53,394 bases of DNA from contig CALEIW010000242.1 of NCBI GenBank assembly GCA_937876055.1, positions 1 to 53,394 on the forward strand, read 5' to 3'. A program made the translations under genes and the position numbers. This stretch comes from an uncultured euryarchaeote (GTDB lineage: Archaea; Thermoplasmatota; Poseidoniia; Poseidoniales; Thalassarchaeaceae). The notes beneath the pieces are model-generated. The model worked only from the letters and a program-made list of their open reading frames with translations. It was not told the DNA's origin and did not search any database. This document shows positions 40,983 to 49,027 of this stretch, in pieces (positions within the stretch are counted from its first letter, which is position 1; each line of letters starts with the position of its first letter).

Positions 40983-42287
40983 TCACTGCTCCTTACAAAC
41001 GATGTAAAGGGTATGACTTCCACTGCCTCTATCCAAATCTAGGTCCACCATGAATCCATTTTTGCCTTCAAATTCCTTCATCGCCTTGTGTAATCTACGT
41101 TGTAGGGTCGGATGCTCGTCTGGATTGAGACTGCATCTGAGGGTAACCTTGCCAACGCCATTACGAGCAGCGGAAGCGGCGGTTTGTTCTATTGTGTGAA
41201 GTTCGGGGGGGGTTAGTCGGTGTTGGACAATTTCTCCACTTGCAATTACGAAGGCATCGATTTCATTATCTTCAATCAGTGGATCTGTGCTTATTAGCAG
41301 AGGTCTTCTACCTTCCAATCTAAGCCAAGAATGTCCTGAATTCTCCGGAATCGCCCTATCAAGCCAAGCCTCGTGCAGCCCAGATTGAACAAGTGCCGGG
41401 TCAACAATGGTCAGGTATGCACCATACGGCGGAGGAGAGCTCATGCTAACCAATTCTGATTCTGACACCTTACCTTCTATCGACGCCATAATTTTCTTCT
41501 TACCCATTCTGATACATCGAGAGGGTTCTTTGGAGGAAAGAGAACCTATCCAAACCGATAGTCGGTCAATTCTGCCACCACCTTGACTGAGGTATTCCCA
41601 AGTTCTTGGGATTCCGGGAAAAGTGGTCTCAATCGTAGCATCAACAAGTGACCGCTGGTCCTCGTTTAGTCTAGGCGATAAATCAAGCAAAATCGCCGGA
41701 CCACGAGGACCTGTTTCAAGATGATTAGCCCAGGCCTTTAGCAACGGGCCAAGTGCAGGTTGCATCTCGTCAATTTCATGTCTCTGAGCATCTCTTGGCC
41801 TAGCAGGATCTAGATGTAACATACCGATAGGTGGATGTGCCCTAGTTCCTGCTTCCCTTAGGCTATTCCAGTAGGCGACGATCGCATTCTCTGCATCCGT
41901 TCCATCTCCCACCAGAACGCGATCCATAGTTCGTTGTAGGTCAGACCCTTCGTCGGTAATATGCATGTTTGCAGCGCATAGTAATCCTATATTCGGGTCT
42001 AATTCTATTGCTAACCCTGGTCGCTTCAATCCGGTGGTTAATGCGATAAGTTGCACACCGCTTCCAGCCGCTGCATCTAGGATTACTCCTGCAGGTAGGT
42101 CGGTAGCCTGAATTTGTTCAGCTCTGACTTTAGAAATAGACCAAGGAGTGGACAATCGCCGCATATCTTCAGTCATATGGAATTTCGGTTCTCCCTTGCG
42201 TGCGGATTCAGCCTTGACAACCTTCGAAGCCCTCTTCACCAAGTCCGATGAGGGGTTCAGAGCGTAGTGGTTTGGCTCCTCGTTCAT
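40983..42287 (-). CDS. Class I SAM-dependent methyltransferase with C-terminal THUMP-like domain
   Basis: This 434-residue protein has a Rossmann methyltransferase domain: VILDAAAGSGVQLIALTTG (motif I), LAIELDPNIGLLCAANMHI (acidic loop) and GMLHLDPARPRDAQRHEIDEMQPALGPLLKAW (LDPAR). It has the look of the PG_1098/THUMP-like family. The C-terminal part (GEIVQHRLTPPELHTIEQTAASAARNGVGKVTLRCSLNPDEHPTLQRRLHKAMK) would be the THUMP-like domain. An RNA substrate is likely but unproven. It lies just upstream of the ribosomal operon on the same strand. Confidence 0.82.
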   Translation of the reverse strand: MNEEPNHYALNPSSDLVKRASKVVKAESARKGEPKFHMTEDMRRLSTPWSISKVRAEQIQATDLPAGVILDAAAGSGVQLIALTTGLKRPGLAIELDPNIGLLCAANMHITDEGSDLQRTMDRVLVGDGTDAENAIVAYWNSLREAGTRAHPPIGMLHLDPARPRDAQRHEIDEMQPALGPLLKAWANHLETGPRGPAILLDLSPRLNEDQRSLVDATIETTFPGIPRTWEYLSQGGGRIDRLSVWIGSLSSKEPSRCIRMGKKKIMASIEGKVSESELVSMSSPPPYGAYLTIVDPALVQSGLHEAWLDRAIPENSGHSWLRLEGRRPLLISTDPLIEDNEIDAFVIASGEIVQHRLTPPELHTIEQTAASAARNGVGKVTLRCSLNPDEHPTLQRRLHKAMKEFEGKNGFMVDLDLDRGSGSHTLYIVCKEQ

Positions 42288-42336
42288 GCACTCCGCTCCT
42301 TTGTTGAACTCAAGTCCTTTTCCTGTCTAGTGGTTC

Positions 42337-43317
42337 TCAAATGGTTGCTCTATCGACCTTCAACTCAAATCGCAACCAAGATTCTTGCAATTCATGACCA
42401 TCGCTGTTTCCGTAAGCAATTGGTGGAGGTAGTAATGTAACGTGTGTGGTCCCTGTATCAATACCAGGTATTAGACCTCTATCTCCATCGATATCTAGGC
42501 CGATTGCCGACCATCCAAATCCCTGAATGAAGTTCGAATCATCGCCAGCGGTGACAATTAAATCGCCTTCGTCAAGAAGCTGTTCTGTATCTGCATCCCA
42601 AACCTTGTAATGAACCTCTAAAGTATCTCCATCAGTAGCATGTAAATCTCTAGGATTAGAGCCTTCGAAGATATGGACATCGAGAAGTACTTCCGCTTCT
42701 CGAACATTAAGATGTGATGCTTGAATCTGTATATCGTGCTCTGTTACTGCATTATTCAACTGAATTTCGACAATTGCAGTTTCATTTACTCCTATTTCAT
42801 TCACAGTAAGTATTGTGTCACCTTCTGAGGCAAAGACAACCTCTCCACCGGTTATTTCGAGAACAATATCTAGAGTTTGGTTACCTCTATTGTATATCGC
42901 AACACTGGCTCTATCGCCGTCTCCTTGATGCTCCCAATCACAGCGTAATTCACCGGGATAAAGGAACACATCGTCTTGTTCAGATAGAAGATCCGGCCAA
43001 TCCCAATCGCCTAATCTAGAATCACAGGTGTCGAATAACAAGTCTACTTCCCAGTACCATCGATCGTTATCGTCCTTGAGTAAATCTTGATCGGTTACGG
43101 AGAACGCATCCTCATTCTCTTTGACGAATACGTAGACGCTGTAGCCAACAACTACTGTTGAACCGATTAGTAGGGCGGCGGTGGCCAATGATAGCAAAAT
43201 TGCGGCCCTCGGAATCGCCATTTCATTGATGCCTATAGGTACAGTTGGGTGCTCAACCTCATCGGGAGTGTCTGAGATCCAACTGCGGGACACGGTATTC
43301 GACCACACCCCGTCAGT
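42337..43317 (-). CDS. Membrane-anchored FKBP-type peptidyl-prolyl isomerase-like protein
   Basis: This protein of about 326 residues has one N-terminal membrane segment (AILLSLATAALLIGSTVVVGYSVYVFV), then about 170 residues of beta-rich extracellular sequence with cysteines (FDTCDSRLGDW, ELRCDWEHQG). The C-terminal FKBP-like domain has DGDTLEVHYKVWDADTEQLLDEGD, FIQGFGWSAIGLDIDGDRGLIPG and THVTLLPPPIAYG, matching the FKBP pattern v.Y.g...dG..fdss..., G...p..AYG. It would fold proteins outside the membrane. The start could also be TTG 43344 or ATG 43221. Confidence 0.72.
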   Translation of the reverse strand, partial: TDGVWSNTVSRSWISDTPDEVEHPTVPIGINEMAIPRAAILLSLATAALLIGSTVVVGYSVYVFVKENEDAFSVTDQDLLKDDNDRWYWEVDLLFDTCDSRLGDWDWPDLLSEQDDVFLYPGELRCDWEHQGDGDRASVAIYNRGNQTLDIVLEITGGEVVFASEGDTILTVNEIGVNETAIVEIQLNNAVTEHDIQIQASHLNVREAEVLLDVHIFEGSNPRDLHATDGDTLEVHYKVWDADTEQLLDEGDLIVTAGDDSNFIQGFGWSAIGLDIDGDRGLIPGIDTGTTHVTLLPPPIAYGNSDGHELQESWLRFELKVDRATI

Positions 43318-43455
43318 CATCAAGGTTAGTGCTACGCAACTCAACTAATCGGTGATTCCAAAATCAATTACTAAACGCCGATTGTCAGTTATTGGCAACA
43401 GATTTTTCCAATGTGGGGTGATTAACTTAATTCCGTTGCGATATACCGTCCCAAA

Positions 43456-46400
43456 TCAATCTTGTAACAATGCTTCTTGATTTCTTTGCCCTAACCAAGT
43501 CACTAGAGCCAGTTCGGCTCCGACTACAGTTAACAGAAGGAATAATCCAATTGCATCAATCGATGAAGCAGCGCCTAGCATTAGCAGAGATGCTGCAACT
43601 CCAAGGATGAGGTCCCCGAATCCCCAGATTCGTAAAATGCGGCGCAAATGGAATATTCCAACAACCCAAAGGGTCGTTGATATGGCAAATAATGCGATTG
43701 GATAAATTATCCAAATATTCACCATAGCAAGTCCTGCGAACATTAGTATGTGGCAATCAATGGCTGCCATCATTGTCCAATGGCCATTTCTCATTGGTAC
43801 GGATGCAGCCACAAATCCAAGCATGACAAATCCGCCAGCAAGAATAATCCAATCTAGATATTCGATAATTTGTGGAATGAATGTACCCATGGAAAAGAGT
43901 GCTAATGGGAGACAAATTATTGACAATCCTACAGCCTCTACTTGTCGGTGTTTACGTCCAGAATAAATGGCATTAGCTACTGCAAGAATTGCAGCAGGGC
44001 CCCAAGACATCATCACGTATGCGAAGGCGCGTAGACCTCTTCCCGAACTTCCCAAATGCGTTTCACGACCTACACTAGCCCTTCGGGAATCTATCATCGC
44101 ATCTATGGCGATTGTAAAGATTAGCAACGCCTCAAGTAGCAACCAAGGAATTTGCCACCCAATCAGGTCTCCATCGAATGGGTCAACGGTAAATGGGAAT
44201 GGTAGGGACTCGACAAGAAGCGCTCCAGCAATTCTACCAATAATTAGCGGTAAAACAAACCAATCGATTGCAATCGGTATCCTATCGAGTAGGTTATCCC
44301 TTTGGTATAGAGAAATAATCACAAATTGTAGAATTAGGATTGTCACTACTGCTAAGTCTAGTAGTTCCTTATTGCTCGCTCCAGGTCCCAAATGACCTGA
44401 GATTAATGCAACTATTAATCCAATAATTGAGTATGCGATCGGCATTTCAATTCCCATCACAGTTGGCAAATCAAGGTCGAGTTGTTTGGTTCGTAATCTA
44501 GCGATTGCAACCAAAACGGTTGCGAAAATTCCTGCGATAAGTAGAATGAAAGGAGAAGAGGAGAATAACAGGCCCCATACGATTACAGAACCGAGAACTA
44601 GGAATAGGACCAAGAGAACAATTGTTGGTCTGTGAGAAACATCTGTAGTGTACAATTCAGAATCATCTTCCGTTGTGTTAAGATCTCTCCTCTTCTTGCG
44701 CTTTTGTTCTAGTTCCAATCTTTTTGGATCATAGGTGTCTAATTGCCCAGTTCCTAGACTTAATTTTTTGGCGTTGTCTTGACCTGCGATTGCCAAAAGT
44801 TGTTCTCTTTGGGATAAAGTCTTCAGCTCAGCTCTAATTTCTCCTCGAGCAACAAGCCATAATGCGCTTAGTGCAAACAAACCGATGCCAGCCATGGTAG
44901 AGGTTTGATTTTCCAATTGTAAAGAAAGTCCGATTGTAATCACGAGCAACCAAAGGGCAGCTGCCGCTGGTTTGAGCAATTTTTCCATCTTCTCGGCTCG
45001 AGGAAGATAGAATGCCATCACCAAACCGGTGCAAGTAACGGAAGTTAATGATAAGTCGAAATTGGGAATGGAATCAGTAGAATCTAGAATACGGCTAGGT
45101 TCTTTGGTGGATATTGCAATAATTAGTGGAAGGGACATTAGAGCCATTCCATTGGTAAATACCGGCTCGTCCTCAGGGTCTCCTCGATAGAGAATTGAGG
45201 CGGTAGCAATAAGCAAGAGAATGATCCACATTTCCTCTAATCCATGCCTCCAACCAAGTACAGCAGCACTGACTGCAATTATCCCCAAGAGTGCAATTGG
45301 TCCACCGAGTCTTTTACCAGCAAATTCGGCACCTAAGTGGGATAATGAGACAACTGAAACCACAGCCAAGAGGGTAATTGCGGTAAAACCACCTGCATGA
45401 GCCATGACTACTATGGTGACCATAGGTAACCACAATCCAATCGCCCACAATTGTAATGCTCCCGAGTCTCGAATAGAGGCTGAAACTTCGGTGATTCCAA
45501 GAAATCCTGCCGCGAGATTTACTCCGGTCTCCCCTAACTGCAAATTCACAATAAGCATCAGAACTACTGAGATGATGAGATAGGCTGCGAATGGCGTTGT
45601 GGCTAGGTCAATGAGATTTCCAGGATCGGTCCAACCGTTTGCTATAATCACGGTTCGGAATGATTCGACCATAAATTCCTGCAATAAAACCCAAGTCCAA
45701 GGGAGTAGTACTGTAGCGCCAGCCAAAGAAGGTGCCTGCCGCATTATTGCAAGAATTGCAGTACCTATGTGGAGCGCGGTTAGAAGTCCTAGGAGAACCA
45801 ATCCTCCATCCCCTCCATTTGCTTCGGATTTTGCCGGAATTAGTACAACTAACAATACTAGAATGCCAACCGAACCAACCCATAACACGCGATCAGTGAC
45901 GTGATTTTGGTCCCGCAAAATGACAAATGCGGTCAGAATAGCGGCGAAAATTGTGAATGTCTCGTAACGGTCGAAAAATGATACTGCTTCGGTAGAATCT
46001 CCAAAGATTAGCAATAGAGAAAATAATGTTGCCCCAGACAATAGAGGTATGGTTACTCTAACTCTTTCAACGCCTCTTACAACGAGATATGAACCTCCAA
46101 ATGCTCCAGCAAGGAAGGTCACCATTCCCAATGCATATCCAGAATCTTCTCGGCTTGATGCTACAGCCATTAATGCTCCAATCATTCCCAAGGAAATCGA
46201 AACTCCCCAAAGTCCAGGTTGACCAAGTCCTGCCGCCTTGAATCCCTCCGAGAACCAGTTTTCTTCTCGAGCAAACCGCGCTGCCATAGCAGCGTTAATT
46301 CCGGATACGAGCATCAATAATAGGAAGAGAATTAGTGGCGTATCAAGAGGTTCGATAACCAAGGAACCAGCAGTAAATCCACCTGTAATTGCATGCATAC

Positions 46401-47250
46401 CTATCCACAGATTCGAAGCCGCCACTCCTAGCGCGGCGAGATTTCCAGAGCCTCTGTGAAGCGCTAGACCATGGAGTAACAAGGTAGCCAATAGAATCAT
46501 CACCGCGACTCCAACTTCCCCTCCAATCGAGCCAGCAGTAGAGCCAATAGCCAATAGAACGAGAGTCGCCTGTGCTGCGATTGCATCGTGATCATGTCGA
46601 TAAGCAATGAATACGTTTAGGGCAACGAGCAATAACAATAGAATCGCTAGAACCTCTACAGAAATGGGAAGGAAACCACCTAATTCCCACCGATTTAGTT
46701 CGATTGCGAGGCCGTAGAGGACCTTCATCGAAATTATGACCCAAGAAACGCCAAGTAAGTGCAGATTCTTGTCAGGTACCCATCGTTCTCCAAAAGTAAA
46801 TCCTACACCGGCTAGAATTAGCAATAATACCAATGAAATCATTGGCGGGAACGCTGTTCCCGCAACTACACTTAGGGCACTAAAGACGAATATCATCGAC
46901 ACCATAAGTGACCAATTTACTCGTCGTTCCCCATCCTTTGCCATCGAGGTCACAATGTCATCTTCGGGAGCACTGGCCACTGTTCCGTCAGAAGCTATCG
47001 CTCCTGCTTCGTCGCCTGTTGTTTCTTTGAAGGGGTCGAAGACATCGCCTAGAGCCTCATCCACTTCTTTGGTCTCATTTGCTTCGGAATCGGGAAGATT
47101 TGAGTCGGTAACTTCCTCGGATTTTTCACCTATTCCTAGGTCTCCAATGTCTAGGTTTGCACCTATTTTGAATCGACGTTCGCGAATCACGCGGTCGTCC
47201 TTCTCATCGTTCACGCGCTCGCGAGGAACGGCATTCGGCGATAATCGCAT
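43456..47250 (-). CDS. Very large polytopic membrane protein (1264 residues) of unknown function
   Basis: An acidic N-terminal region of about 115 residues (predicted cytoplasmic, rich in Glu/Asp) is followed by roughly thirty or more hydrophobic segments. A charged loop (AELKTLSQREQLLAIAGQDNAKKL...LELEQKRKKRRDLNTTEDDSELY, about residues 835-905) separates two blocks of helices. No transporter, synthase or glycosyltransferase motif is visible to me. The arrangement resembles giant predicted membrane proteins of the DUF2339 kind, but I cannot prove homology. It is divergent from pckA and stands alone on its strand. Confidence 0.85.
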   Translation of the reverse strand: MRLSPNAVPRERVNDEKDDRVIRERRFKIGANLDIGDLGIGEKSEEVTDSNLPDSEANETKEVDEALGDVFDPFKETTGDEAGAIASDGTVASAPEDDIVTSMAKDGERRVNWSLMVSMIFVFSALSVVAGTAFPPMISLVLLLILAGVGFTFGERWVPDKNLHLLGVSWVIISMKVLYGLAIELNRWELGGFLPISVEVLAILLLLLVALNVFIAYRHDHDAIAAQATLVLLAIGSTAGSIGGEVGVAVMILLATLLLHGLALHRGSGNLAALGVAASNLWIGMHAITGGFTAGSLVIEPLDTPLILFLLLMLVSGINAAMAARFAREENWFSEGFKAAGLGQPGLWGVSISLGMIGALMAVASSREDSGYALGMVTFLAGAFGGSYLVVRGVERVRVTIPLLSGATLFSLLLIFGDSTEAVSFFDRYETFTIFAAILTAFVILRDQNHVTDRVLWVGSVGILVLLVVLIPAKSEANGGDGGLVLLGLLTALHIGTAILAIMRQAPSLAGATVLLPWTWVLLQEFMVESFRTVIIANGWTDPGNLIDLATTPFAAYLIISVVLMLIVNLQLGETGVNLAAGFLGITEVSASIRDSGALQLWAIGLWLPMVTIVVMAHAGGFTAITLLAVVSVVSLSHLGAEFAGKRLGGPIALLGIIAVSAAVLGWRHGLEEMWIILLLIATASILYRGDPEDEPVFTNGMALMSLPLIIAISTKEPSRILDSTDSIPNFDLSLTSVTCTGLVMAFYLPRAEKMEKLLKPAAAALWLLVITIGLSLQLENQTSTMAGIGLFALSALWLVARGEIRAELKTLSQREQLLAIAGQDNAKKLSLGTGQLDTYDPKRLELEQKRKKRRDLNTTEDDSELYTTDVSHRPTIVLLVLFLVLGSVIVWGLLFSSSPFILLIAGIFATVLVAIARLRTKQLDLDLPTVMGIEMPIAYSIIGLIVALISGHLGPGASNKELLDLAVVTILILQFVIISLYQRDNLLDRIPIAIDWFVLPLIIGRIAGALLVESLPFPFTVDPFDGDLIGWQIPWLLLEALLIFTIAIDAMIDSRRASVGRETHLGSSGRGLRAFAYVMMSWGPAAILAVANAIYSGRKHRQVEAVGLSIICLPLALFSMGTFIPQIIEYLDWIILAGGFVMLGFVAASVPMRNGHWTMMAAIDCHILMFAGLAMVNIWIIYPIALFAISTTLWVVGIFHLRRILRIWGFGDLILGVAASLLMLGAASSIDAIGLFLLLTVVGAELALVTWLGQRNQEALLQD

Positions 47251-47344
47251 CCCCGTCAGAGGTAGTTGAATTTCAATATCTTAGAGAAATCATCTCAACG
47301 GGTTATCCGTAATGGTTGAAAGGTAAACATCTGAGGCGTGATAC

Positions 47345-48961
47345 ATGGAGAGCACCTCGCGCTCGTCCAACACCGCTGTCTCAGCGACCCCTTTGTCGGA
47401 GCACGGATTGAATCCTAGCGGCTCGGTACATTGGAATCTGTCCTCGGATGAATTGCACAAAACTGCAGTAAAGGGTGGTGAAGCAGAGATGACAGCACAC
47501 GGTGTCTTACTCGCAACCACCGGAGAACGCACTGGACGTTCACCAAATGACCGATTCATCGTAGACGAACCAGGATATGCAGACCATGTTTGGTGGGGTA
47601 AAGTGAATCGTCCAACAAGTCGCTGGGTGTTTGAGAATCTTCTCAAGAAGGTGCAATCTCACCTTGACTCAGCAGACCAATTATTCGTCAAAGACGCACA
47701 TTGTGGCGCGGATACAAATTATGCAATGCCTGTCCGACTAGTTACCGAGAAGGCTTGGCACGCTGCCTTCTTCCACAATATGTTCGTCCGCAGTGACCCT
47801 TCTGAATTGAATGACCACGTTCCCAGATATACAATTTTACACGCCCCAGAACTAATGGCTGACCCAGAAGACGATGGTGTAAATTCAGGGGTCTTCGTGA
47901 TATTGGCCTTAGACCGAGGTTTGGTGATAATCGGTGGAACTCATTATGCGGGAGAAATCAAGAAAGCAATCTTCACCATAATGAATCACATTCTACCTGA
48001 AAGAGGAATCATGCCAATGCATTGCTCGGCGAACACAGATGGTGAAGAGTCGGCGTTATTCTTTGGATTATCTGGAACAGGAAAGACGACTCTTTCCGCA
48101 GACCCTCACAGAGCATTAGTTGGTGATGACGAACATGGTTGGTCAGATGATGGCGTATTCAATTTCGAAGGTGGGTGCTATGCCAAATTAATCGGCCTAT
48201 CCAAGGAAGATGAACCAGAGATCTATGCAACAACTAGAATGCAGGGAACTATTTTGGAGAATGTAATCCTTGATTCAAATGGAGTTCCAGATTTTGATGA
48301 TGGAACCCTTACTCAGAATACTCGAGCATCATATCCTATCGAGGCCATAGAAAATAGAACTGCAGATTCCACAGCAGGTCATCCAAAGAATGTAGTTTTC
48401 CTGACCTGTGACGCCTTTGGAGTTCTACCTCCACTTTCTCGATTAACTCCAGACCAAGCCGCTTACCACTTTATGTCAGGATATACGGCAAAGGTTGCTG
48501 GAACAGAAATTGGAGTCACTGAGCCTCAAGCAACATTCTCAACTTGTTTTGGCGCACCATTTATGCCCCGCCATCCTAGCATTTATGCTGACTTGCTTTC
48601 GAAGAAAATTAGCCAACAAAATGCCAACTGCTGGTTGATTAACACTGGTTGGGTAGCTGGTGGATATGGCGAATCTAATCGAATCAAAATTCGCTGGACT
48701 CGAGCTCTGTTGAATGCAGCACTACGCGGCGATTTGGAAGATGTAGTATTCGTCCAAGATGAGCGCTTCGGCTTCTCAGTACCTCTAGAATGTGAAGGTG
48801 TACCGAGGGAAATACTCCAACCTAGAGAGACATGGTCTGACAAGCAAAGATACGACAATGTAGCGAATCTTCTGGCACAGATGTTTAGAGAAAATTTCCA
48901 GCAGTATGAAGAAGGATGTAGCGAGGAAGTTTTAGCCTCATCTCCAAAGGTCCTACTTTGA
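47345..48961 (+). CDS. pckA: Phosphoenolpyruvate carboxykinase (ATP)
   Basis: This 538-residue enzyme converts oxaloacetate and ATP to PEP and CO2 for gluconeogenesis. It has TGERTGRSPNDRFIVDEP, the kinase loop GLSGTGKTTLSADP (about residues 241-254), GDDEHGWSDDGVFNFEGGCYAKLI, TQNTRASYPIEAIEN and NTGWVAGGYG. These are all ATP-PEPCK signatures. Most archaea use GTP-PEPCK or PEP synthase, so this is a bacterial-type acquisition or an old alternative. The start at 47345 has no clear ribosome site. Confidence 0.95.
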   Translation: MESTSRSSNTAVSATPLSEHGLNPSGSVHWNLSSDELHKTAVKGGEAEMTAHGVLLATTGERTGRSPNDRFIVDEPGYADHVWWGKVNRPTSRWVFENLLKKVQSHLDSADQLFVKDAHCGADTNYAMPVRLVTEKAWHAAFFHNMFVRSDPSELNDHVPRYTILHAPELMADPEDDGVNSGVFVILALDRGLVIIGGTHYAGEIKKAIFTIMNHILPERGIMPMHCSANTDGEESALFFGLSGTGKTTLSADPHRALVGDDEHGWSDDGVFNFEGGCYAKLIGLSKEDEPEIYATTRMQGTILENVILDSNGVPDFDDGTLTQNTRASYPIEAIENRTADSTAGHPKNVVFLTCDAFGVLPPLSRLTPDQAAYHFMSGYTAKVAGTEIGVTEPQATFSTCFGAPFMPRHPSIYADLLSKKISQQNANCWLINTGWVAGGYGESNRIKIRWTRALLNAALRGDLEDVVFVQDERFGFSVPLECEGVPREILQPRETWSDKQRYDNVANLLAQMFRENFQQYEEGCSEEVLASSPKVLL

Positions 48962-48970
48962 TTTTTATTC
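48961..48970 (+). terminator. T-rich terminator after pckA
   Basis: ATTTTTATTC directly follows the pckA stop codon. Archaeal termination often needs only such a T run, without a stem. The next promoter begins about 30 nt later. Confidence 0.45.
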
Positions 48971-48996
48971 AATTGAATGTGAATCGGCTTTAGAGA

Positions 48997-49007
48997 AAAT
49001 AAAATAC
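48997..49007 (+). promoter_or_regulatory. TATA box of the surface-protein gene
   Basis: AAAATAAAATA lies about 26 nt before the ATG at 49028. This fits a leaderless transcript for that gene. Confidence 0.45.
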
Positions 49008-49027
49008 GAGAGAATTTATTTCACAAC

